Shown one piece after another: positions 9,206-17,972 of a DNA stretch of 64,000 bases. The first letter of the stretch is position 1. Each line of letters opens with the position of its first letter. Position numbers and translations under genes: made by a program. Below the pieces are notes generated by a model. That model was not told where the DNA came from and did not search any database. It was given only the letters and a program-made list of their open reading frames with translations. The DNA comes from Lachnospiraceae bacterium (GTDB lineage: Bacteria > Bacillota > Clostridia > Lachnospirales > Lachnospiraceae), in the NCBI GenBank assembly GCA_024692905.1, contig JAILLY010000083.1, forward strand, positions 21,275-85,274. The letters run 5' to 3'.

Positions 9206-9690
9206 ATCTGATCCCTCTTATTTTCATGAAGCATCTTATTTACAAAATCATAAAGATCGTTTCGGGTTTCCTTCAGTACGCTGTTCCTTAATATATATCC
9301 GTTGCCGTCCGTCATATAAACGATCATGATGGTCGGCTTTTTGACTATGCTTAAGACCTCCTGCCATTTCACGTTCTGTTCCTTCCAGTCTGTCAATATG
9401 CTCACCCCCGCCCGAGAGAAGGTCAACTCGAGCTCGGGACGGCCGTTCTTCAAGGAAGAAAAAGCCCGCAAAAGGATCAGGGAAGGCTGGATCACCGTGA
9501 ACAGCATCAGGAACAGCACCATTACCGTTCTGAAGATATCCGATGAATCCCTCCACCTGCTGACTATCAGGACGATCGCGGCAAAAATGCAAACCGCATT
9601 TACCACACCCATGTACGATGAATATGCATAATACATCGATGCCTGCCACAGATCCGAAACCCTGACTTTATATTTATAGGTAAACTGCAT
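9202..9690 (-). CDS. Small membrane protein, YcxB-like
   Basis: A 162-residue protein with two probable transmembrane segments (about residues 26-45 and 53-75) followed by a soluble tail resembling the C-terminal YcxB-like domain (GVSILTDWKEQNVKWQEVLSIVKKPTIMIVY). No function is known for the family. It lies 17 bases after dctM and overlaps uxaC by four bases, so it is co-expressed with the TRAP transporter and the isomerase. A link to transport or membrane stress during uronate growth is only inference. Confidence 0.75.
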   Translation of the reverse strand: MQFTYKYKVRVSDLWQASMYYAYSSYMGVVNAVCIFAAIVLIVSRWRDSSDIFRTVMVLFLMLFTVIQPSLILLRAFSSLKNGRPELELTFSRAGVSILTDWKEQNVKWQEVLSIVKKPTIMIVYMTDGNGYILRNSVLKETRNDLYDFVNKMLHENKRDQI

Positions 9691-9707
9691 ACCGGTCCTT
9701 TCTTATA

Positions 9708-11003
9708 TCAATGCCCGAAAAGGTTCGGAAGGGACATTGCTATTGCCGGGAAGAAGGTTACGAGCAGCAGCGTTGCTATCATGCAAAGATAGAACGGCAG
9801 GGTTGCCTTTACTACCTTCTCCATCTTGCAGTGTCCTACGGCGGAACCTATAAAGAGCACAGCTCCTACGGGAGGGGTCAGAAGACCGATACCGCAGTTA
9901 AGTACCATTATTATTCCGAACTGCACCGGATGGATACCGATGGAAGTAGCTATCGGAAGAAGTATGGGTGTTGCAATAAGGATGATCGGCGCCATATCCA
10001 TGATACATCCGAGTACAAGGAGGATAAGGTCGATCAGAAGCGCTATCACGTAGGGATTTGATGACATACCGAGTATCGCGCGGCTTGCCATATCCGGAAC
10101 ATGAAGCCTGGTAAGACAGAATCCGAAGATCGCCGAAGTCGATATAAGGATAAGTACTATTGCCAGGGTATCAACACACTTGTCAAGAACATTCCAGACA
10201 CCCTTCCAGTCAAGACCCTTATATATGAATACGGAAACGATAAGGCTGTATATAACGGCGATAGCTGCCGATTCCGTAGCGGTGAAAACACCCGCAACGA
10301 CACCGATAACGACTATGATGACTGCCGCCAGCGCCCAGAATGACTGAACGAACTGCTTGCACATACGGATAAAAGAGAACTTGTCGCCCTTGGGATATTT
10401 ACGCTTCTTTGAGATGATAAACGATCCTATCATAAGCGATAAGGCAAGCAGGGCTCCGGGAATATAGCCGGCAAGGAAAAGAGCTCCGACCGACACACCG
10501 CCTGCACTCATCGCATAGATGACCATGTTATGGCTGGGCGGTACAAGAAGTCCTTCACATGAGGAAGTGATCGTGACTGCGGTTGAAAAATCATCATCAT
10601 ATCCCTGATCTACCATCATGGGGATCATGATGGATCCTATTGAAGCCGTATCCGCTGCGGCGGATCCGGAGATGCCGCCGAAGAAATATGATGCAACGAT
10701 ATTAACCATTGCCATTCCGCCTGTCATCCATCCAACGATGGAATCCGCAAGCGCTATGAGTTTTTCGGATATACCTCCCGTTCCCATCAATACACCCATG
10801 GTGATAAAGAAAGGAACCGCCATCAGTGAAAATGAACTTATTCCCTTGACCATATACTGGCATATGGTCGCAAGTGACTGTCCCTGTACCAGAAGACAAA
10901 GTACCGATGAAAAACCTACGGCAAATGCGATCGGGAAACGGAGCAGAACCATGAGCAGAAAGCTACCGAGCAATACGATTATCGCTAACGTCTGAACACT
11001 CAT
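9708..11003 (-). CDS. dctM: TRAP transporter large permease, DctM family
   Basis: A 431-residue, very hydrophobic protein of about a dozen transmembrane helices. Typical DctM stretches are RFPIAFAVGFSSVL, the FGGISGSAAADTASIGS loop, the SCEGLLVPPSHNMVIYA loop and the C-terminal NCGIGLLTPPVGAVLF. It forms the ion-coupled channel of a tripartite TRAP importer with the dctQ and dctP products. Location inside the uronate operon points to hexuronate uptake. The start overlaps the dctQ stop by one base with a strong GGAGGG site upstream. Confidence 0.95.
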   Translation of the reverse strand: MSVQTLAIIVLLGSFLLMVLLRFPIAFAVGFSSVLCLLVQGQSLATICQYMVKGISSFSLMAVPFFITMGVLMGTGGISEKLIALADSIVGWMTGGMAMVNIVASYFFGGISGSAAADTASIGSIMIPMMVDQGYDDDFSTAVTITSSCEGLLVPPSHNMVIYAMSAGGVSVGALFLAGYIPGALLALSLMIGSFIISKKRKYPKGDKFSFIRMCKQFVQSFWALAAVIIVVIGVVAGVFTATESAAIAVIYSLIVSVFIYKGLDWKGVWNVLDKCVDTLAIVLILISTSAIFGFCLTRLHVPDMASRAILGMSSNPYVIALLIDLILLVLGCIMDMAPIILIATPILLPIATSIGIHPVQFGIIMVLNCGIGLLTPPVGAVLFIGSAVGHCKMEKVVKATLPFYLCMIATLLLVTFFPAIAMSLPNLFGH

Positions 11004-11614
11004 TACTGATCACCCTCCTTTCCTTTCATTTCTTTTTCCTCTTCTTCTGCCTTCTTAATGGCAGCTGTTATCTCATCGTTCTTATCTTCAACGGCTCCTG
11101 CCATATATTCCGTCTTGAGTACTATAGACTTGATATGTGCATAGAGCGTTTCGAGTTCGAATACTATCATCGCGACACCTGCAACCGGTACCGGAAGATA
11201 CATCCAGATCCTTGACAGCCAGGGCATCGATACGTATGTACCCTTGGAGCCTATTGTCGCGGCATACTGGCTTCCGACCACGAGCATTATCGCCGCAAAT
11301 GTCAGGACCATGAGGTCACCGAGCAGATCGAGAATCTTTAAAACGTTCTTGGGAAGAAATCTGTCAAATGCGGTCATTCTTATATGAGCTCCCCGCCTTA
11401 TCGCAAGAGCGGCGGACAGCACTGCCATATAAGACATGAGCGTAAGGATAACTTCTTCGCTCCATGAAGGGTCGGGGATGAATGATATATAACGTCCCAT
11501 GACCGACATGGTTGTGATCAGTATGTCTGCGATAAGGAATATCTTACAGACGAATAAGACCACCTTGTAAACCCCGTCATATACAGGTTTGATCCTGTCT
11601 AATTTTTCAAACAT
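11003..11614 (-). CDS. dctQ: TRAP transporter small permease, DctQ family
   Basis: A 203-residue protein with four predicted transmembrane helices. The family-typical WSEEVILTLMSYMAVLSAALAIRRGAHIRM motif lies near residue 60-90. The C-terminus is an unusually long charged cytoplasmic tail ending in a Glu/Lys-rich stretch. It partners DctM and DctP. It is separated from dctP by 114 bases that contain a strong hairpin (11638-11664), so its level is probably set below that of dctP. Confidence 0.92.
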   Translation of the reverse strand: MFEKLDRIKPVYDGVYKVVLFVCKIFLIADILITTMSVMGRYISFIPDPSWSEEVILTLMSYMAVLSAALAIRRGAHIRMTAFDRFLPKNVLKILDLLGDLMVLTFAAIMLVVGSQYAATIGSKGTYVSMPWLSRIWMYLPVPVAGVAMIVFELETLYAHIKSIVLKTEYMAGAVEDKNDEITAAIKKAEEEEKEMKGKEGDQ

Positions 11615-11637
11615 AGTACCTACCTTCTTTTAAAATC

Positions 11638-11664
11638 GGGGCACTGCACTCCGTGCAGTGCCCC
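11638..11664 (-). terminator. Intercistronic hairpin between dctP and dctQ (partial terminator or RNA stabiliser)
   Basis: GGGGCACTGCA and TGCAGTGCCCC form a perfect 11-bp stem around a five-base loop. On the minus strand it is followed by GATTTTAAAAG, a weak T-tract, so read-through into dctQ/dctM is expected. Just upstream, 11681-11712 holds short iterations of AATTCC/CAATTA. Such elements commonly let a binding protein be made in excess over its permeases; that use here is inferred. Confidence 0.65.
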
Positions 11665-11728
11665 ATGATCCAGCCATGTTACAATTCCAATTCCAATTAC
11701 AATTCCAATTTATAGGGAGAGTTCCTTC

Positions 11729-12871
11729 TTACTGAAGGTCAAGAAGCTGCTGGTAGAGAGCCTTAAGCTCGTCTGTGTTAACCTGCTCCTCGATAACCTT
11801 AGCAACAGCATCCTGCCAAGGCTTGATATCGGTAACTTCGATGACATTGCATCCCTCATCCTTAAGCTGCTGAAGAACTTCTGCTTCCTTGTCGGCTGAG
11901 ATCTCCTTGCAGTACTGGCCTGCAAGCTTACCGGCTTCCATCATTGCCTCCTGCTGAGCGGGAGTCATCTTATTCCATGCGGAATCGGTGATAACAACTT
12001 CGATAGCACCAAGAGTATGTCCGTCAAGGATTATGGTGTTTGCAACCTCAGGGAATGCGTTTGACTTATAGTTTGCGATAGGCTGCTCAGCTGCGTCTAC
12101 AACGCCGGTCTGAAGTGCTGAATAAAGCTCGCCGAATGCTACAACTGTAGGAGAAGCACCAAGACCTTCAACAAGACCGTTCATAACAGGGTCGTTGGAA
12201 ACACGGATCTTCATGCCTGCAAGATCCTCGATACCCTTGATTTCCTTACCTGTAAAGAAGTGACGGAAGCCTTCCTCACCGTAGAAGAGGCCGCGTACGC
12301 CTGCGCCGTTCTTCTGGGGCTCCTCAAGGAATTCCTGTGCAAGATCGCTCTGTGCGAAATTCCAGAAATGTTCCCTGCTTACGAATGTATAAGGAAGTGA
12401 AAGAAGCAGTGACTTCGTTCCGCCGTAGCTCGTAAGTGAGAATGCAGAGATACGGGAGATATCACAGATACCGTTGTCTGCAAGCATACCGTCAAGTATG
12501 TCGTTCTCTGAACCGAGAACACCGCCTGCCTGAAGGTCTATCTCGATAGAACCGCCTGAAAGCCTCTCAACCTCTTCCTTGAACTTGGAGTCGGTCATAC
12601 CAACGATGGTGTCAAGAGGGTTAACCTCTGCCATAACGAAAGTAACCTTGGGATCGTTTGCTGCCGCATACTCAGGTGCTTCTTCCTTGGGCTCTTCAGC
12701 AGGTGCTTCTTCCTTGGGAGCTTCTTCCTTAGGCTCCTCAGCGGGTGCTGCTTCCTGCGCCGGTGCTGCGGGTGCAGCTGCACCGGTATCCGCGCTCTGC
12801 AGACCACATGCACTGAGCATCGAAGCGATCATTGTTGATGCCAATACGATTGCTAATACTTTCCTCTTCAT
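11729..12871 (-). CDS. dctP: TRAP transporter solute-binding lipoprotein, DctP family
   Basis: A 380-residue secreted lipoprotein. Residues 1-22 are a type II signal peptide with lipobox LSAC (Cys22), followed by an Ala/Pro/Glu/Lys-rich tether to about residue 70 that would hold the domain off the membrane. The DctP fold follows, with GLFYGEEGFRHFFTG, the GMKIRVSNDP segment containing the family Arg that salt-bridges a substrate carboxylate, and FGELYSALQTGVVDAAEQP. Carboxylate recognition and the operon context favour galacturonate and/or glucuronate. It is the first gene after the operator region 12921-13007 and so heads the transporter/catabolic transcript. Confidence 0.93.
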   Translation of the reverse strand: MKRKVLAIVLASTMIASMLSACGLQSADTGAAAPAAPAQEAAPAEEPKEEAPKEEAPAEEPKEEAPEYAAANDPKVTFVMAEVNPLDTIVGMTDSKFKEEVERLSGGSIEIDLQAGGVLGSENDILDGMLADNGICDISRISAFSLTSYGGTKSLLLSLPYTFVSREHFWNFAQSDLAQEFLEEPQKNGAGVRGLFYGEEGFRHFFTGKEIKGIEDLAGMKIRVSNDPVMNGLVEGLGASPTVVAFGELYSALQTGVVDAAEQPIANYKSNAFPEVANTIILDGHTLGAIEVVITDSAWNKMTPAQQEAMMEAGKLAGQYCKEISADKEAEVLQQLKDEGCNVIEVTDIKPWQDAVAKVIEEQVNTDELKALYQQLLDLQ

Positions 12872-12920
12872 AAAAAATTCCTCCTGTTTTATTTTGAGAT
12901 AATCGCCCGCGTTGCACGGA

Positions 12921-13007
12921 CTAACATGTTAATACAATAAGACTATAACACCCTAACATGTCAGATGTAAATATGTAAAAATATACATAAAACAACTAAC
13001 ATTTTAG
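12921..13007 (-). promoter_or_regulatory. dctP promoter with three palindromic operators
   Basis: Three 12-bp sites match the palindrome CTAACATGTTAG with one mismatch each: 12921-12932, 12953-12964 and 12996-13007. On the minus strand a promoter is readable as TTTACA (12966-12971), an 18-base spacer and TATAGT (12942-12947). The middle site lies inside that spacer, the third lies 25 bases upstream of the -35, and the first falls at the expected transcription start. Binding within the spacer would block RNA polymerase, so repression is likely. The same geometry recurs in front of the GntR gene (18697-18762), naming that protein as the probable ligand. Confidence 0.72.
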
Positions 13008-13048
13008 TTAAAAATGACAGTACCGGGGATCGGACATGACATCCTGCG

Positions 13049-15745
13049 TCAGTCGAGCTTATCAAGCCTTACCGCACATACCTTGTATTCCGGTATCCTT
13101 GCGTACTTGTCAAGGGCGGCATTGGTAAGCACGTTCGCATTTCCGTCCGGGAAGTGGAAAGGCATCCATGTCTCACCCGGGGATACCTTATCACCGACCC
13201 TGGCCGTGGTGACCAGAGCCCCGCGCCTCGATGACACTCTTATTAGTTCGCCGTCACGTATATCCAGACGGCCGGCATCCTCTTTATTCATCTCGATAAA
13301 GGAATGTCCTTCCCTCTCCATGAGTCCCGGTGTCCTGCCGGTCATCGCACGGGTATTATAGTGATACAGTATACGTCCGGTCATGAGTATCATGGGATAC
13401 TCTTCATCGGGCAGTTCCGCGCTCGGGATATATCTTGCGGGATAGAACCATCCGAGACCTCTTGTAAAGGTTCCGACATGCATTATGGGTGTTCCGGGAT
13501 GCTTCCTTCCGGTACACGGCCACTGAAGACCGTTCTTTTCACGGTCGAGCCTTCTGTGGCTTATACCGGCAAAGCTCGGGGTCACGGACGCGATCTCGTC
13601 CATGATCTCATCCGGAGTGAGATAAGGCTGGTCATATCCCATATGGTTCATAAGATCTATAAATATGCTGGTATCGGCACGCATCTCTCCTTCGAGCCTT
13701 ACCGCTCTCCTGACTCTCTGGACCCGGCGCTCGGTATTTGAGAACGTTCCTTCCTTTTCGGCATAACTGATACCCGGAAGCACAACATCGGCAAGTTTCG
13801 CGGTCTCTGTCATGAACAGATCGTCCACAACAAGAAAATCAAGGCTCTTAAGTGCCTTCTTAACATGATTCTGATCGGCATCCGTTACCACAGGATCCTC
13901 TCCGAATATGAACAGGCCGCGTATCTCCTTCCTTATCGCAGCACTGAAAACATCCGTCGCGAACACACCGGTCTTCTTATTAAGAGTCACTCCCCAGGCC
14001 TTTTCGAATTTCTCCATTACAGCCGGATCGGTCACCTTCTGGTATCCCGGGAAATGTCCGGGCATGGCACCCATGTCGCAGGCGCCCTGAACATTATTCT
14101 GCCCGCGCAGCGGATTGACTCCGCAGCCGCTTCGTCCGAGCTTGCCTACCATCATTGCAAGGTTGCTCATCGACATGACACCTTCGGTGCCGGTGGAATG
14201 TTCGGTAACTCCGAGGCAGTATATGATCGGAGCCTTTGCAGCCTTGGCATACATAAGAGCGGCCTCCCTTAAATGATCGGGATCTATATGACAGATCTCT
14301 CCGACCTTTTCGGGCGTGTACTCCATGACTATCTCCTTAAGCTCCTCAAAGCCCTCGGTACGTGTCTTTATAAATTCCTCATCACACAGGCCTTCGTTTA
14401 TGATAACGTTCATCATACCGTTTGCGAATGCCACGTTGGTTCCAGGTTTTATCTTAAGATGTACATCCGCCTGTTTTGACAGACCGATATCACGCGGATC
14501 GACCACTATAAGACGGGTTCCCCTGGCAACGGCCTGACGTATCTGCATACCGACAACGGGGTGAGCTTCCTCGGGATTGGAACCCACGAGCATGATGACA
14601 TCAACATCCCCGGTTATATCCCCTATGGGATTCGTCATGGCACCGGATCCAAGCGTCATCGCAAGTCCGTGCACCGATGCCGAATGGCATACCCTTGCAC
14701 AGTTATCCACGTTATTTGTCCCGAATGCGCAGCGCACCATCTTCTGGAACATATAGATATCTTCATTGGTCGAGCGCGAGCAGGCAAAGCCCGCAAGTGC
14801 ATCGGCCCCGTATTCATCCTTTATCTTGAGAAGCCTTTCCGCGATCAGGTTCATCGCCTGCTCCCAGGTGGCCTGTTTAAACTCTCCGGTTGCTTTGTCC
14901 TTTATCATGGGATGTTTCAGACGGTCCGGCGAATGCACGAAATTAAAGGATCCGAACCTTCCCTTGACGCACAGCATTCCCTTATTTGAGGGGCCGTTTG
15001 CCGGTTCCGTATCCACGATCACGTTATTCTTTACTATAAGATAATACTGGCATCCGGTCGCACAGTGCGGGCAGGTCGTAAGGACCTTCTCCACACGTCC
15101 GGGCTGGTATTTTTTCTTATTCTTGGCAATGAGCGCCCCGGTGGGACAGGCCTGTGCACAGTTACCGCAGGATTCACAGGCAGTGCTCTTCCAGTCGGGG
15201 CCGAAAGGAGCATCGATAAGGGTCCGCGTGCCGAGCTTGGCATTATGGAGGACTCCGTTTCCCGTAACCTTGTTGCAAACGCTGACGCAGCGCTGGCAGT
15301 TTATGCACAGTTCGGGATAATAAGTCAGGAAAGGATTCTCCTTTTTGGCGGGTATATGCGCTTCATGGGGCTCATATACCGAACCGGTTATCTCATAATC
15401 GTTGGCAAGATCCTGGAGCTTGCAGCTGCCGGATTTCGCACAGGAAAAACATCTGACATCATGATTTGCAAGAAGAAGATTAAGCACCTGTCTCCTGCTG
15501 TTCGTGACTCTCTCGGTGCAGGTGTTTATCACCATTCCTTCCTTAATGCGGGTATTGCATGAAGTCACAAGATGCTCATGTCCCTCCACTTCGACCACGC
15601 ACATCTTGCATGCACCGACCTCATTTACATCCTTAAGATAGCATAAGGTCGGTATATCGATATTCAAAAGACGGGCTGCCTCGAGTATGGTCAGGCTGTC
15701 GTCAACGGTAAGCTTATTTCCGTCTATGGTGATATTTATCTTCAT
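13049..15745 (-). CDS. Formate-dehydrogenase-like molybdopterin oxidoreductase, alpha subunit
   Basis: An 898-residue catalytic subunit. In order: a 2Fe-2S ferredoxin domain (Cys35, 46, 49, 63), a His/Cys3 cluster (HDVRCFSCAKSGSC), two 4Fe-4S motifs (CINCQRCVSVC about 147-157 and CESCGNCAQACP about 190-201), the Mo-bis-MGD Fe-S motif (CPHCATGC about 225-232) and the molybdopterin domain. The metal-ligand position is Cys353 in RVCHSASV, so this is a Cys, not selenocysteine, type. The frame is open to 15796, but the ATG at 15745 overlaps the previous stop by four bases (ATGA) and begins the ferredoxin domain properly. Formate oxidation or CO2 reduction is the usual reaction; its place in a uronate locus is unexplained, and another substrate is possible. 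Confidence 0.85.
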   Translation of the reverse strand: MKINITIDGNKLTVDDSLTILEAARLLNIDIPTLCYLKDVNEVGACKMCVVEVEGHEHLVTSCNTRIKEGMVINTCTERVTNSRRQVLNLLLANHDVRCFSCAKSGSCKLQDLANDYEITGSVYEPHEAHIPAKKENPFLTYYPELCINCQRCVSVCNKVTGNGVLHNAKLGTRTLIDAPFGPDWKSTACESCGNCAQACPTGALIAKNKKKYQPGRVEKVLTTCPHCATGCQYYLIVKNNVIVDTEPANGPSNKGMLCVKGRFGSFNFVHSPDRLKHPMIKDKATGEFKQATWEQAMNLIAERLLKIKDEYGADALAGFACSRSTNEDIYMFQKMVRCAFGTNNVDNCARVCHSASVHGLAMTLGSGAMTNPIGDITGDVDVIMLVGSNPEEAHPVVGMQIRQAVARGTRLIVVDPRDIGLSKQADVHLKIKPGTNVAFANGMMNVIINEGLCDEEFIKTRTEGFEELKEIVMEYTPEKVGEICHIDPDHLREAALMYAKAAKAPIIYCLGVTEHSTGTEGVMSMSNLAMMVGKLGRSGCGVNPLRGQNNVQGACDMGAMPGHFPGYQKVTDPAVMEKFEKAWGVTLNKKTGVFATDVFSAAIRKEIRGLFIFGEDPVVTDADQNHVKKALKSLDFLVVDDLFMTETAKLADVVLPGISYAEKEGTFSNTERRVQRVRRAVRLEGEMRADTSIFIDLMNHMGYDQPYLTPDEIMDEIASVTPSFAGISHRRLDREKNGLQWPCTGRKHPGTPIMHVGTFTRGLGWFYPARYIPSAELPDEEYPMILMTGRILYHYNTRAMTGRTPGLMEREGHSFIEMNKEDAGRLDIRDGELIRVSSRRGALVTTARVGDKVSPGETWMPFHFPDGNANVLTNAALDKYARIPEYKVCAVRLDKLD

Positions 15746-17574
15746 ACTCTGCCCCCTTCCAGCGTGCCGCATCCGTAATGATCGCACCTTAAGCATTTAC
15801 CGCATTCCTGCATGGCTTCGTCATATGACATTCCGTTCTCGACCGGTCCGAAATCCTTTTTGCGTTCTCTTGCGGACCTGTCCGTCAGGTGAACACGGCC
15901 GATATGTGTCCTGTCATTTTCCCTCGGTACAGGATAGTCTATCGAGCCGAGGATCTTATGATGATACCCCAGAAATTCATCAATATTGACGGCGGCCACC
16001 TTGCCGGCTCCTATGGCCTTAATGACGGTTGAAGGGCCGAAGACACAGTCACCCCCGGCAAATATCTTCTGATATGATTTGAGCCTTGCGCTCTCGGTGG
16101 TATTAAACGTCTTCCTCTTGGGATTTACGTCGAAGCTTGCAAACGGTTCGGAATAGATATCCTGACCGACGGCCATAAGCACTATGTCGCAGGGATGTAC
16201 TCTCTTTTGTTCATTTGCCGGCCTTACCGTAGGCTTGCCGTTACGGTGTACGGACGTTATCTGGGGCTGCATCCCGAGGCCCGTGACTCTGTTGTTTTCA
16301 TCCACCTCAACGGAATCGGGTGCGTTCATGGTAAGAAGCTCGACTCCTTCCTCTATGGCACCCTGCACCTCGGAGGGGAGTGCTGTCATATCCACCTGTC
16401 TCCTGCGGTAGATGATCGTAACCTCGTCTGCCTTACAGCGCACGGCGCTTCTTGCCGCGTCCATCGCAACGTTTCCGCCGCCGACAACGACCACCCTCTT
16501 GCCGCTGTAATCGGGTATATTGCCCCTGCCGATCTCACCGAGTACTTCAACGGCGGAATATACTCCGTCCGCATGTGCTCCGGTTATATCAACCGTCCTT
16601 CCAAGCTGGGCTCCTATCGCTATATATACCGCGTCGTATTCATTTACAAGCTGTTCCATCGTTATATCTTCGGGAATGCTTACGTTATTCCTGACTTCTA
16701 TGTTCCCGGTCGAAAGGATGGCATTTATATCCTGGTCGAGACGTTCCTTTGGCAGCCTGTAATTGGGAATGCCGTATCTTAACATGCCCCCGAGCTTCTC
16801 CCTTCCTTCAAACACTATGACCTTATGGCCCATAAGAGAAAGGTAGTAGGCCGCAGTAAGTCCCGAGGGGCCGCCTCCTATTACCGCAACCCTCTTACCG
16901 GTGGCGACATTGCATTTGGGTACCTTAACCTTGTCGGCGGAAACCTGATCAACGGCAAACTTCTTAAGCCCCCTTATGTTTACGGGACTGTCAAGAAGAT
17001 CTCTTCTGCACTTTTCCTCACAGGGATGCTCGCAAATGAACGCGCATGCGGTCGGGAAAGGATTGTCAAGACGGATACAGTTTATCGCATCCGCATATCT
17101 GTGTTCGCCGATAAGGGCGATGTAATTGGGTATATCGACATGGGCAGGACAATATGAAACACAGGGGATCTTCTGACCCACATCGGCCTGGCACCTGTGT
17201 TCGTTTATATGACTTATGTACTCGTCCCTGAACAGATCGATACTCTCAAGCACAACACGGGCCGCTTCATATCCTATGGCACAGTCAGCCGTATCCTCAA
17301 TGATATGACACAGATCCGTCATGGCTTCGAGGGTCTTCATATCGGCCTTGCCTTCGACAATATCCTTCATCATCAGCTCAACCTGGTAGAGTCCGTCACG
17401 GCAGGGCACACATTTGCCGCAGGTCTGGCTTCTTGCACTCTGAAGGAAGGATAACTGTACCGCTATCGGGCACACGCCGGGCGGATTGCCCTTTACGCGC
17501 TTGACAAAACGGTCAAGAAACTTCATCGTCTTTTCGTTCATCTCGTTTTTGTAAATGACTGTCCGCTTATACAT
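15742..17574 (-). CDS. NuoF-tail/GltD-type Fe-S flavoprotein, electron-transfer partner of the molybdoenzyme
   Basis: A 610-residue fusion. Residues 1 to about 115 match the C-terminal 4Fe-4S part of NuoF/HydB (SARSQTCGKCVPCRDGLYQVE) without its FMN/NADH domain. From about 130 on it resembles glutamate synthase small subunit/NfnB: an N-terminal Cys-rich helical domain (CVSYCPAHVDIP, CEHPCEEKCRRDLLDSPV), an FAD motif VAVIGGGPSGLTAAYY, an NAD(P) motif VVVVGGGNVAMDAARSA and the closing AGGDCVFGPSTVIKAIGAGK. A C-terminal cysteine cluster (CGKCLRCDHYGCG) ends the protein. It would pass electrons between NAD(P)H and the molybdoenzyme encoded next to it, with which it overlaps by four bases. The start has GAGG seven bases upstream. 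Confidence 0.83.
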   Translation of the reverse strand: MYKRTVIYKNEMNEKTMKFLDRFVKRVKGNPPGVCPIAVQLSFLQSARSQTCGKCVPCRDGLYQVELMMKDIVEGKADMKTLEAMTDLCHIIEDTADCAIGYEAARVVLESIDLFRDEYISHINEHRCQADVGQKIPCVSYCPAHVDIPNYIALIGEHRYADAINCIRLDNPFPTACAFICEHPCEEKCRRDLLDSPVNIRGLKKFAVDQVSADKVKVPKCNVATGKRVAVIGGGPSGLTAAYYLSLMGHKVIVFEGREKLGGMLRYGIPNYRLPKERLDQDINAILSTGNIEVRNNVSIPEDITMEQLVNEYDAVYIAIGAQLGRTVDITGAHADGVYSAVEVLGEIGRGNIPDYSGKRVVVVGGGNVAMDAARSAVRCKADEVTIIYRRRQVDMTALPSEVQGAIEEGVELLTMNAPDSVEVDENNRVTGLGMQPQITSVHRNGKPTVRPANEQKRVHPCDIVLMAVGQDIYSEPFASFDVNPKRKTFNTTESARLKSYQKIFAGGDCVFGPSTVIKAIGAGKVAAVNIDEFLGYHHKILGSIDYPVPRENDRTHIGRVHLTDRSARERKKDFGPVENGMSYDEAMQECGKCLRCDHYGCGTLEGGRV

Positions 17575-17620
17575 ATGTTTACCTCGCTTATTGGAGTATC
17601 ATCTATCTGAAAACATTCTG

Positions 17621-17944
17621 TTACAGAAAATCCTCCCTCTTTGGAGTGAAGATATCAAGGAGTTTGACCCTGGTAATGCATTCTATGCCGTGAAGAACGT
17701 TTGGCCCTACTATATAGGTATCTCCGGCACTTAATACCGTATCCTCCCTGCCTTCCTCCTTATAGATCAAGGAGCCTTCGACCACATATCCGATCTGCTC
17801 GTGAGGATGCCGGTGCATGGCGCCGCCCGAACCTTTCTCAAACAAAAGTTCAACATTCATTATATTGTCGCTGTATGCCAGGACCTTTCTTAAGACCCCT
17901 CCGCCGATATCCTTGTATTCTTTTTCATTATTGTATACATGCAT
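17621..17944 (-). CDS. KdgF-like single-domain cupin
   Basis: A 107-residue cupin. The metal motif is GGAMHRHPHEQIGYVVEG, giving His44/His46/His48 and Gln50 with His85 in VGPNVLHGIE as the remaining ligand, the pattern of KdgF. KdgF proteins convert 4,5-unsaturated uronates, released from pectin or alginate oligomers, into the linear ketouronate that feeds KDG formation. Size, GGGV start region and location between a GntR regulator and uronate genes all agree. Generic cupins acting as sugar epimerases or binding proteins cannot be excluded, and no kduI or kduD gene is in this window. Confidence 0.68.
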   Translation of the reverse strand: MHVYNNEKEYKDIGGGVLRKVLAYSDNIMNVELLFEKGSGGAMHRHPHEQIGYVVEGSLIYKEEGREDTVLSAGDTYIVGPNVLHGIECITRVKLLDIFTPKREDFL

Positions 17945-17972
17945 GGCAGCTGTCCTCCGTTATATTATCCCG

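Noticed and set aside
14354..14720. Possible selenocysteine site in the formate-dehydrogenase-like protein
   Set aside because: The ligand codon encodes Cys (RVCHSASV) and there is no in-frame TGA, so no selenoprotein is implied.
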